Shown: piece by piece, positions 8,521 to 20,033 of the stretch | How the letters are laid out: every line of letters begins with the position of its first letter | Numbering within the stretch: position 1 is the stretch's first letter | NCBI RefSeq assembly: GCF_963169125.1 | Contig: NC_084802.1 | Span: 36,106,607 to 36,170,606 of the forward strand | Source of the DNA: Humulus lupulus | Lineage: Eukaryota > Streptophyta > Magnoliopsida > Rosales > Cannabaceae | Direction of reading: 5' to 3' | DNA length: 64,000 nt | Made by a program: the position numbers and the translations under genes | The notes under the pieces: model-generated | Databases searched by the model: none | What the model saw: the letters and a program-made list of their open reading frames with translations, nothing else | What the model was told of the DNA's origin: nothing

Positions 8521-8979
8521 TAGGATATATATAGTCTTTGAGTCTTTCAATTTGAAGAGGTGCATTAACAATTCCCACTTCTCAATACCATATTTAAGAT
8601 GTGCAATTATTTTGTATTTTTAATGCTAAAAAATTTCAATATTAATTGTAAACCACATTGGCATAGCAAAAATTAGGGTTTGTATATTAATAAATTTTAC
8701 ACACCTAATTATAATTTTTGAAATTAGGGTTTAGATAGTTGGTTATTGTCTTTGAATATAAAGAGGTGCATTTAATATTTAACGTATATTCAATATTTAA
8801 TTGTTCAAACTAACTATTAGTGTAGGCCCTAATTATGCAAATGAATTAAATTTTCCAATTCTCAATACCATATTTATAATATTTGAAAAAAAAACACAAT
8901 AATTAACCCTATATTGTTGTAGCCGAAATTAATAATAAAAAATATATTTTTATATAATAATTAATTATTTGCGAAATGC
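8521..8979. repeat. First complete satellite monomer (459 bp), reference unit
   Basis: Internal structure: half 1 starts at GTCTTTGAGTC (8534), half 2 at GTCTTTGAATA (8748). Both halves contain, in the same order, GTCTTTGA, AAGAGGTGCATT and CTCAATACCATATTTA; most units also have a (T)AGCCGAAATTA in both. This one resembles class C at its 5' part and B at its 3' part. The next unit (8980) is similar. Confidence 0.9.
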
Positions 8980-9901
8980 TAGGATATATATAGTCTTTGA
9001 GTCTTTCAATTTGAAGAGGTGCATTAACAATTCCCACTTCTCAATACCATATTTAAGATGTGCAATTATTTTGTATTTTTAATGCTAAAAAATTTCAATA
9101 TTAATTGTAAACCACATTGTCATAGCCGAAATTAGGGTTTGTATATTAAAAAATTTTACACACCTAATTATAATTTTTGAAATTAGGGTTTAGATAGTTG
9201 GCTATTGTCTTAGAATATGAAGAGGTGCATTTAATATTTAACATATATTCAATATTTAATTGTTCAAACTAACTATTAGTGTAGGCCCTAATTATGCAAA
9301 TGAATTAAATTTTCCAATTCTCAATACCATATTTATAATATTTGAAAAAAAAAAACACAATAATTAACCCTATATTGTAGTAGCCGAAATTAATTATAAA
9401 AAATATATTTTTATATAATAATTAATTATTTGCTAAATGCTAGGATATATATAGTCTTTGAGTCTTTAAATTTGAAGAGGTGCATTAACAATTCCCACTT
9501 CTCAATACCATATTTAAGATGTGCAATTATTTTGTATTTTTAATGCTAAAAAATTTAAATATTAATTGTAAACCACAATTGGCAAAGCCGAAATTAGGGT
9601 TTGCATATTAATAAATTTTATACTTCTAATTATAATTTTTGAAATTAGGGTTTAGATAGTTGGTTATTGTCTTTGAATATGAAGAGGTGCATTAAATATT
9701 TAACATATATTCAATATTTAATTGTTCAAGCTAACTATCAGTGTAGGCCCTAATTATGCAAATGAATTAAATTTTCAAATTCTCAATACCAAAGTTATAA
9801 TATTTGAAAAAAAAAACACAATAATTAACCCTATATTTTTGTAGCCGAAATTAATGATAAAAAATATATTTTTATATAATAATTAATTATTTACCAAATG
9901 C

Positions 9902-10364
9902 TAGGATATATATATAGTCTTTGAGTCTTTCAATTTGAAGATGTGCATTAACAATTCCCATTTCTCAATACCATATTAAAGATGTGCAATTATTTTGTAT
10001 TTTTAATGCTAAAAAATTTCAATATTAATTGTAAACCACAATTGGCATAGCCGAAATTAGGGGTTTTAATATTAATAAATTTTACACATCTAATTATAAT
10101 TTTTGAACTTAGGGTTTAGATAGTTGGTTATTGTCTTTGAATATGAAGAGGTGTATTTAATATTTAACATATATTCAATATTTAATTGTTCAAACTAACT
10201 ATTAGTGTAGGCCCTAATTATGCAAATGAATTAAATTTTCCAATTCTCAATACCATATTTATAATATTTGAAAAAAAAACACAATAATTAACCCTATATT
10301 GTTGTAGGCGAAATTAATAATAAAAAATATATTTTTATATAATAATTAATTATTTGCTAAATGC
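9902..10364. repeat. Class B monomer (representative)
   Basis: Diagnostics: one extra TA (GGATATATATATAGTC), CCCATTTCTCAATACCATAT followed by TAAAG, AGGGGTTTTAAT and TTGAACTTAGGG. Sixteen plain copies, for example 13586, 18193, 20957, 33412, 51399, 55545 and 63391, plus five B/D chimeras (26023, 30179, 32023, 37098, 42173). Followed by class C in most cases. Confidence 0.85.
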
Positions 10365-10823
10365 TAGGACATATATAGTCTTTGAGTCTTTCAATTTGAA
10401 GAGGTGCATTAACAATTCCCACTTCTCAATACCATATTTAAGATGTGCAATTATTTTGTATTTTTAATGCTAAAAAATTTCAATATTAATTGTAAACCAC
10501 ATTGGCATAGCAAAAATTAGGGTTTGTATATTAATAAATTTTACACACCTAATTATAATTTTTGAAATTAGGGTTTAGATAGTTGGTTATTGTCTTTGAA
10601 TATGAAGAGGTGCATTTAATATTTAACGTATATTCAATATTTAATTGTTCAAACTAACTATTAGTGTAGGCCATAATTATGCAAACGAATTAAATTTTCC
10701 AATTATCAATACCATATTTATAATATTTGAAAAAAAAACACAATAATTAACCCTATATTGTTGTAGACGAAATTAATAATAAATAATATATTTTTATATA
10801 ATAATTAATTATTTGCCAAATGC
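10365..10823. repeat. Class C monomer (representative)
   Basis: Diagnostics: GCTAGGACATATATAG, CATTGGCATAGCAAAAATTA, TTACACACCTAA, AACGTATATT and GTAGACGAAATT. Fourteen copies: 10365, 14049, 18656, 21420, 23725, 27875, 33875, 38950, 44025, 46792, 49100, 51864, 56010 and 59698. It always follows a B-like unit and precedes D. Confidence 0.85.
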
Positions 10824-11282
10824 TAGGATATATATAGTCTTTGAGTCTTTCAATTTGAAGAGGTGCATTAACAATTCCCACTTCTCAATACCATATTTAA
10901 GATGTGCAATTATTTTGTATTTTTAATGCTAATAAATTTCAATATTAATTGTAAACCACATTGGCATAGCCAAAATTAGGCTTTGTATATTAATAAATTT
11001 TACACATCTAATTATAATTTTTGAAATTACGGTTTAGATAGTTGGACATTGTCTTTGAATATGAAGAGGTGCATTTAATATTTAACGTATATTCAATATT
11101 TAATTATTCAAACTAACTATTAGTGTAGGCCATAATTATGCAAATGAATTAAATTTCCCAATTCTCAATACCATATTTATAATATTTGAAAAAAAAACAC
11201 AATAATTAACCCTATATTGTAGTAGCCGAAATTAATAATAAAAAATATATTTTTATAAAATAATTAATTATTTACCAAATGC
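10824..11282. repeat. Class D monomer (representative)
   Basis: Diagnostics: ATGCTAATAAATTTC (or GCTCATAAATTT in 28334, 34334, 39409, 44484, 47251), TTAGGCTTTG, ATTACGGTTTAG, GTTGGACATTG, ATTTAATTATTCAAAC and ATAAAATAATT. Twenty copies. Both telobox-like motifs are mutated in this class. Confidence 0.85.
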
Positions 11283-11746
11283 TAGGATATATATATAGTC
11301 TTTGAGTCTTTCAATTTGAAGATGTGCATTAACAATTCCCACTTCTCAATAACATATTTAAGATATGCAATTATCTTGTATTTTTAATGCTAAAAAATTT
11401 CAATATTAATTGTAAACCACAATTGGCATAGCCGAAATTAGGGTTTTTAATATTAATAAATTTTACACATCTAATTATAATTTTTGAAATTAGGGTTTAG
11501 ATAGTCGGTTATTGTCTTTGAATATGAAGAGGTGCATTTAATATTTAACATATATTCAATATTTAATTGTTCAAGCTAACTATTAGTGTAGGCCCTAATT
11601 ATGCAAATGAATTAAATTTCCCAATTCTCAATACCATAATTATAATATTTGAAAAGAAAAACACAATAATTAACCCTATATTTTTGTAGCCGAAATTAAT
11701 GATAAAAAATATATATTTATATAATAATTAATTATTTTCCAAATGC
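11283..11746. repeat. Class E monomer (representative)
   Basis: Diagnostics: GAAGATGTGC, CTCAATAACATATTTAAG followed by ATATGC, AGGGTTTTTAATATT and GATAGTCGGTTATT. Seventeen copies, for example 15890, 19574, 26488, 32488, 42638, 52782 and 60616. It always follows a D, except the four after B/D chimeras whose second half is D. Confidence 0.85.
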
Positions 11747-12205
11747 TAGGATATATATAGTCTTTGAGTCTTTCAATTTGAAGAGGTGCATTAACAATTC
11801 CCACTTCTCAATACCATATTTAAGATGTGCAATTATTTTGTATTTATAATGCTAAAAAATTTCAATATTAATTGTAAACCACATTGGCATAGCAAAAATT
11901 AGGGTTTGTATATTAATAAATTTTACACACCTAATTATAATTTTTGAAATTAGGGTTTAGATAGTTGGTTATTGTCTTTGAATATGAAGAGGTGCATTTA
12001 ATATTTAACGTATATTCAATATTTAATTGTTCAAACTAACTATTAGTGTAGGCCATAATTATGCAAATGAATTAAATTTTCCAATTATCAATACCATATT
12101 TATAATATTTGTAAAAAAAATGCAATAATTAACCCTATATTGTTGTAGACGAAATTAATAATAAAAAATATATTTTTATATAATAATTAATTATTTGCCA
12201 AATGC
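11747..12205. repeat. Class F monomer (representative)
   Basis: Diagnostics: preceded by ATTATTTTCCAAATG; TGTATTTATAATGC; a C-like middle (CATAGCAAAAATTAGGG); second half ending mostly TTTGTAAAAAAA(A)CGC. Fourteen copies, among them 16354, 20038, 25105, 31104, 41254, 54626, 57392 and 62472 (the last lacks TTTATAATG). Confidence 0.85.
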
Positions 12206-12666
12206 TAGGATATATATAGTCTTTGAGTCTTTCAATTTGAAGAGGTGCATTAACAATTCCCACTTCTCAATACCATATTTAAGATGTGCAATTATTTTGT
12301 ATTTTTAATGCTAAAAAATTTCAATATTAATTGTAAACCACAATTGGCAAAGCCGAAATTAGGGTTTGTATATTAATAAATTTTATACTTCTAATTATAA
12401 TTTTTGAAATTAGGGTTTAGATAGTTGGTTATTGTCTTTGAATATGAAGAGGTGTATTTAATATTTAACATATATTCAATATTTAATTGTTCAAGCTAAC
12501 TATTAGTGTAGGCCCTAATTATGCAAATGAATTAAATTTTCCAATTCTCAATACCATAATTATAATATTTGAAAAGAAAAACACAATAATTAACCCTATA
12601 TTTTTGTAGCCGAAATTAATGATAAAAAATATATATTTATATAATAATTAATTATTTTCCAAATGC
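12206..12666. repeat. Class G monomer (representative)
   Basis: Diagnostics: CAATTGGCAAAGCCG, GTTTGTATATT, TATACTTC and a second half with CCATAATTATAATA and GAAAAGAAAAACAC. Eight copies: 12206, 16813, 24644, 30643, 35718, 40793, 50019 and 54165. Followed by class F each time. Confidence 0.85.
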
Positions 12667-13125
12667 TAGGATATATATAGTCTTTGAGTCTTTCAATTTG
12701 AAGAGGTGCATTAACAATTCCCACTTCTCAATACCATATTTAAGATGTGCAATTATTTTGTATTTATAATGCTAAAAAATTTCAATATTAATTGTAAACC
12801 ACATTGGCATAGCAAAAATTAGGGTTTGTATATTAATAAATTTTACACACCTAATTATAATTTTTGAAATTAGGGTTTAGATAGTTGGTTATTGTCTTTG
12901 AATATGAAGAGGTGCATTTAATATTTAACGTATATTCAATATTTAATTGTTCAAACTAACTATTAGTGTAGGCCATAATTATGCAAATGAATTAAATTTT
13001 CCAATTATCAATACCATATTTATAATATTTGTAAAAAAAACGCAATAATTAACCCTATATTGTTGTAGACGAAATTAATAATAAAAAATATATTTTTATA
13101 TAATAATTAATTATTTGCCAAATGC

Positions 13126-13585
13126 TAGGATATATATAGTCTTTGAGTCTTTCAATTTGAAGAGGTGCATTAACAATTCCCACTTCTCAATACCATATTT
13201 AAGATGTGCAATTATTTTGTATTTTTAATGCTAAAAAATTTAAATATTAATTGTAAACCACAATTGGCAAAGCCGAAATTAGGGTTTGATATTAATAAAT
13301 TTTATACTTCTAATTATAATTTTTGAAATTAGGGTTTAGATAGTTGGTTATTATCTTCGAATATGAAGAGGTGCATTTAATATTTAACATATATTCAATA
13401 TTTAATTGTTCAAGCTAACTATCAGTGTAGGCCCTAATTACGCAAATGAATTAAATTTTCAAATTCTCAATACCAAAGTTATAATATTTGAAAAAAAAAA
13501 CACAATAATTAACCCTATATTTTTGTAGCCGAAATTAATGATAAAAAATATAATTTTATATAATAATTAATTATTTACCAAATGC
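13126..13585. repeat. Class G' monomer (representative)
   Basis: Like G but with AAAAATTTAAATATT, GTTTGATATT, AACTATCAGTG, TTTTCAAATTCTC and ACCAAAGTTATAA. Twelve copies: 9441 (partial features), 13126, 17733, 20497, 25563, 31563, 36638, 41713, 50939, 55085, 57851 and 62931. Followed by B or a B/D chimera. Confidence 0.85.
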
Positions 13586-15426
13586 TAGGATATATATATA
13601 GTCTTTGAGTCTTTCAATTTGAAGATGTGCATTAACAATTCCCATTTCTCAATACCATATTAAAGATGTGCAATTATTTTGTATTTTTAATGCTAAAAAA
13701 TTTCAATATTAATTGTAAACCACAATTGGCATAGTCGAAATTAGGGGTTTTAATATTAATAAATTTTACACATCTAATTATAATTTTTGAACTTAGGGTT
13801 TAGATAGTTGGTTATTGTCTTTGAATATGAAGAGGTGTATTTAATATTTAACATATATTCAATATTTAATTGTTCAAACTAACTATTAGTGTAGGCCCTA
13901 ATTATGCAAATGAATTAAATTTTCCAATTCTCAATACCATATTTATAATATTTGAAAAAAAAACACAATAATTAACCCTATATTGTTGTAGCCGAAATTA
14001 ATAATAAAAAATATATTTTTATATAATAATTAATTATTTGCTAAATGCTAGGACATATATAGTCTTTGAGTCTTTCAATTTGAAGAGGTGCATTAACAAT
14101 TCCCACTTCTCTATACCATATTTAAGATGTGCAATTATTTTGTATTTTTAATGCTAAAAAATTTCAATATTAATTGTAAACCACATTGGCATAGCAAAAA
14201 TTAGGGTTTGTATATTAATAAATTTTACACACCTAATTATAATTTTTGAAATTAGGGTTTAGATAGTTGGTTATTGTCTTTGAATATGAAGAGGTGCATT
14301 TAATATTTAACGTATATTCAATATTTAATTGTTCAAACTAACTATTAGTGTAGGCCATAATTATGCAAACGAATTAAATTTTCCAATTATCAATACCATA
14401 TTTATAATATTTGAAAAAAAAACACAATAATTAACCCTATATTGTTGTAGACGAAATTAATAATAAAAAATATATTTTTATATAATAATTAATTATTTGC
14501 CAAAGGCTAGGATATATATAGTCTTTGAGTCTTTCAATTTGAAGAGGTGCATTAACAATTCCCACTTCTCAATACCATATTTAAGATGTGCAATTATTTT
14601 GTATTTTTAATGCTAATAAATTTCAATATTAATTGTAAACCACATTGGCATAGCCAAAATTAGGCTTTGTATATTAATAAATTTTACACATCTAATTATA
14701 ATTTTTGAAATTACGGTTTAGATAGTTTGACATTGTCTTTGAATATGAAGAGGTGCATTTAATATTTAACGTATATTCAATATTTAATTATTCAAACTAA
14801 CTATTAGTGTAGGCCATAATTATGCAAATGAATTAAATTTCCCAATTCTCAATACCATATTTATAATATTTGCAAAAAAAACACAATAATTAACCCTATA
14901 TTGTAGTAGCCGAAATTAATAATAAAAAATATATTTTTATAAAATAATTAATTATTTACCAAATGCTAGGATAAATATATAGTCTTTGAGTCTTTCAATT
15001 TGAAGATGTGCATTAACAATTCCCACTTCTCAATAACATATTTAAGATATGCAATTATTTTGTATTTTTAATGCGAAAAAATTTCAATATTAATTGTAAA
15101 CCACAATTGGCATAGCCGAAATTAGGGTTTTTAATATTAATAAATTTTACACATCTAATTATAATTTTTGAAATTAGGGTTTAGATAGTCGGTTATTGTC
15201 TTTGAATATGAAGAGGTGCATTTAATATTTAACATATATTCAATATTTAATTGTTCAAGCTAACTTTTAGTGTAGGCCCTAATTATGCAAATGAATTAAA
15301 TTTCCCAATTCTCAATACCATAATTATAATATTTGAAAAGAAAAACACAATAATTAACCCTATATTTTTGTAGCCGAAATTAATGATAAAAAATATATAT
15401 TTATATAATAATTAATTATTTTCCAA

Positions 15427-18400
15427 ATGCTAGGATATATATAGTCTTTGAGTCTTTCAATTTGAAGAGGTGCATTAACAATTCCCACTTCTCAATACCA
15501 TATTTAAGATGTGCAATTATTTTGTATTTTTAATGCTAATAAATTTCAATATTAATTGTAAACCACATTGGCATAGCCAAAATTAGGCTTTGTATATTAA
15601 TAAATTTTACACATCTAATTATAATTTTTGAAATTACGGTTTAGATAGTTGGACATTGTCTTTGAATATGAAGAGGTGCATTTAATATTTAACGTATATT
15701 CAATATTTAATTATTCAAACTAACTATTAGTGTAGGCCATAATTATGCAAATGAATTAAATTTCCCAATTCTCAATACCATATTTATAATATTTGAAAAA
15801 AAAACACAATAATTAACCCTATATTGTAGTAGCCGAAATTAATAATAAAAAATATATTTTTATAAAATAATTAATTATTTACCAAATGCTAGGATATATA
15901 TATAGTCTTTGAGTCTTTCAATTTGAAGATGTGCATTAACAATTCCCACTTCTCAATAACATATTTAAGATATGCAATTATCTTGTATTTTTAATGCTAA
16001 AAAATTTCAATATTAATTGTAAACCACAATTGGCATAGCCGAAATTAGGGTTTTTAATATTAATAAATTTTACACATCTAATTATAATTTTTGAAATTAG
16101 GGTTTAGATAGTCGGTTATTGTCTTTGAATATGAAGAGGTGCATTTAATATTTAACATATATTCAATATTTAATTGTTCAAGCTAACTATTAGTGTAGGC
16201 CCTAATTATGCAAATGAATTAAATTTCCCAATTCTCAATACCATAATTATAATATTTGAAAAGAAAAACACAATAATTAACCCTATATTTTTGTAGCCGA
16301 AATTAATGATAAAAAATATATATTTATATAATAATTAATTATTTTCCAAATGCTAGGATATATATAGTCTTTGAGTCTTTCAATTTGAAGAGGTGCATTA
16401 ACAATTCCCACTTCTCAATACCATATTTAAGATGTGCAATTATTTTGTATTTATAATGCTAAAAAATTTCAATATTAATTGTAAACCACATTGGCATAGC
16501 AAAAATTAGGGTTTGTATATTAATAAATTTTACACACCTAATTATAATTTTTGAAATTAGGGTTTAGATAGTTGGTTATTGTCTTTGAATATGAAGAGGT
16601 GCATTTAATATTTAACGTATATTCAATATTTAATTGTTCAAACTAACTATTAGTGTAGGCCATAATTATGCAAATGAATTAAATTTTCCAATTATCAATA
16701 CCATATTTATAATATTTGTAAAAAAAATGCAATAATTAACCCTATATTGTTGTAGACGAAATTAATAATAAAAAATATATTTTTATATAATAATTAATTA
16801 TTTGCCAAATGCTAGGATATATATAGTCTTTGAGTCTTTCAATTTGAAGAGGTGCATTAACAATTCCCACTTCTCAATACCATATTTAAGATGTGCAATT
16901 ATTTTGTATTTTTAATGCTAAAAAATTTCAATATTAATTGTAAACCACAATTGGCAAAGCCGAAATTAGGGTTTGTATATTAATAAATTTTATACTTCTA
17001 ATTATAATTTTTGAAATTAGGGTTTAGATAGTTGGTTATTGTCTTTGAATATGAAGAGGTGTATTTAATATTTAACATATATTCAATATTTAATTGTTCA
17101 AGCTAACTATTAGTGTAGGCCCTAATTATGCAAATGAATTAAATTTTCCAATTCTCAATACCATAATTATAATATTTGAAAAGAAAAACACAATAATTAA
17201 CCCTATATTTTTGTAGCCGAAATTAATGATAAAAAATATATATTTATATAATAATTAATTATTTTCCAAATGCTAGGATATATATAGTCTTTGAGTCTTT
17301 CAATTTGAAGAGGTGCATTAACAATTCCCACTTCTCAATACCATATTTAAGATGTGCAATTATTTTGTATTTATAATGCTAAAAAATTTCAATATTAATT
17401 GTAAACCACATTGGCATAGCAAAAATTAGGGTTTGTATATTAATAAATTTTACACACCTAATTATAATTTTTGAAATTAGGGTTTAGATAGTTGGTTATT
17501 GTCTTTGAATATGAAGAGGTGCATTTAATATTTAACGTATATTCAATATTTAATTGTTCAAACTAACTATTAGTGTAGGCCATAATTATGCAAATGAATT
17601 AAATTTTCCAATTATCAATACCATATTTATAATATTTGTAAAAAAAACGCAATAATTAACCCTATATTGTTGTAGACGAAATTAATAATAAAAAATATAT
17701 TTTTATATAATAATTAATTATTTGCCAAATGCTAGGATATATATAGTCTTTGAGTCTTTCAATTTGAAGAGGTGCATTAACAATTCCCACTTCTCAATAC
17801 CATATTTAAGATGTGCAATTATTTTGTATTTTTAATGCTAAAAAATTTAAATATTAATTGTAAACCACAATTGGCAAAGCCGAAATTAGGGTTTGATATT
17901 AATAAATTTTATACTTCTAATTATAATTTTTGAAATTAGGGTTTAGATAGTTGGTTATTATCTTCGAATATGAAGAGGTGCATTTAATATTTAACATATA
18001 TTCAATATTTAATTGTTCAAGCTAACTATCAGTGTAGGCCCTAATTACGCAAATGAATTAAATTTTCAAATTCTCAATACCAAAGTTATAATATTTGAAA
18101 AAAAAAACACAATAATTAACCCTATATTTTTGTAGCCGAAATTAATGATAAAAAATATAATTTTATATAATAATTAATTATTTACCAAATGCTAGGATAT
18201 ATATATAGTCTTTGAGTCTTTCAATTTGAAGATGTGCATTAACAATTCCCATTTCTCAATACCATATTAAAGATGTGCAATTATTTTGTATTTTTAATGC
18301 TAAAAAATTTCAATATTAATTGTAAACCACAATTGGCATAGTCGAAATTAGGGGTTTTAATATTAATAAATTTTACACATCTAATTATAATTTTTGAACT

Positions 18401-20033
18401 TAGGGTTTAGATAGTTGGTTATTGTCTTTGAATATGAAGAGGTGTATTTAATATTTAACATATATTCAATATTTAATTGTTCAAACTAACTATTAGTGTA
18501 GGCCCTAATTATGCAAATGAATTAAATTTTCCAATTCTCAATACCATATTTATAATATTTGAAAAAAAAACACAATAATTAACCCTATATTGTTGTAGCC
18601 GAAATTAATAATAAAAAATATATTTTTATATAATAATTAATTATTTGCTAAATGCTAGGACATATATAGTCTTTGAGTCTTTCAATTTGAAGAGGTGCAT
18701 TAACAATTCCCACTTCTCTATACCATATTTAAGATGTGCAATTATTTTGTATTTTTAATGCTAAAAAATTTCAATATTAATTGTAAACCACATTGGCATA
18801 GCAAAAATTAGGGTTTGTATATTAATAAATTTTACACACCTAATTATAATTTTTGAAATTAGGGTTTAGATAGTTGGTTATTGTCTTTGAATATGAAGAG
18901 GTGCATTTAATATTTAACGTATATTCAATATTTAATTGTTCAAACTAACTATTAGTGTAGGCCATAATTATGCAAACGAATTAAATTTTCCAATTATCAA
19001 TACCATATTTATAATATTTGAAAAAAAAACACAATAATTAACCCTATATTGTTGTAGACGAAATTAATAATAAAAAATATATTTTTATATAATAATTAAT
19101 TATTTGCCAAAGGCTAGGATATATATAGTCTTTGAGTCTTTCAATTTGAAGAGGTGCATTAACAATTCCCACTTCTCAATACCATATTTAAGATGTGCAA
19201 TTATTTTGTATTTTTAATGCTAATAAATTTCAATATTAATTGTAAACCACATTGGCATAGCCAAAATTAGGCTTTGTATATTAATAAATTTTACACATCT
19301 AATTATAATTTTTGAAATTACGGTTTAGATAGTTTGACATTGTCTTTGAATATGAAGAGGTGCATTTAATATTTAACGTATATTCAATATTTAATTATTC
19401 AAACTAACTATTAGTGTAGGCCATAATTATGCAAATGAATTAAATTTCCCAATTCTCAATACCATATTTATAATATTTGCAAAAAAAACACAATAATTAA
19501 CCCTATATTGTAGTAGCCGAAATTAATAATAAAAAATATATTTTTATAAAATAATTAATTATTTACCAAATGCTAGGATAAATATATAGTCTTTGAGTCT
19601 TTCAATTTGAAGATGTGCATTAACAATTCCCACTTCTCAATAACATATTTAAGATATGCAATTATTTTGTATTTTTAATGCGAAAAAATTTCAATATTAA
19701 TTGTAAACCACAATTGGCATAGCCGAAATTAGGGTTTTTAATATTAATAAATTTTACACATCTAATTATAATTTTTGAAATTAGGGTTTAGATAGTCGGT
19801 TATTGTCTTTGAATATGAAGAGGTGCATTTAATATTTAACATATATTCAATATTTAATTGTTCAAGCTAACTTTTAGTGTAGGCCCTAATTATGCAAATG
19901 AATTAAATTTCCCAATTCTCAATACCATAATTATAATATTTGAAAAGAAAAACACAATAATTAACCCTATATTTTTGTAGCCGAAATTAATGATAAAAAA
20001 TATATATTTATATAATAATTAATTATTTTCCAA
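15427..20033. repeat. HOR block 1, copy 2 (10 monomers, 4,607 bp)
   Basis: Direct tandem copy of 10820-15426. Shared rare variants: TTATCTTGTATT near 15980, TTATTATCTTCG near 17955, CATAGTCGAAATT near 18335, AAAGGCTAGG at 19110 and AACTTTTAGTG near 19870. The junction at about 15427 places D after E, where copy 2 is followed by F; D and F are identical for about 100 bases there, so the exchange lies within that stretch. Confidence 0.92.

Larger units (their letters stand above)
10820..15426. repeat. HOR block 1, copy 1 (10 monomers, 4,607 bp)
   Basis: Monomer order D E F G F G' B C D E. Ten successive monomer starts (10824 to 14967), plus the next start at 15431, reappear exactly 4,607 bases later with no indel. 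Rare private variants recur too: CTCTATACC near 14110, AAAGGCTAGG at 14503, TAGTTTGACATT near 14725 and AATGCGAAAAA near 15070. Confidence 0.92.
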
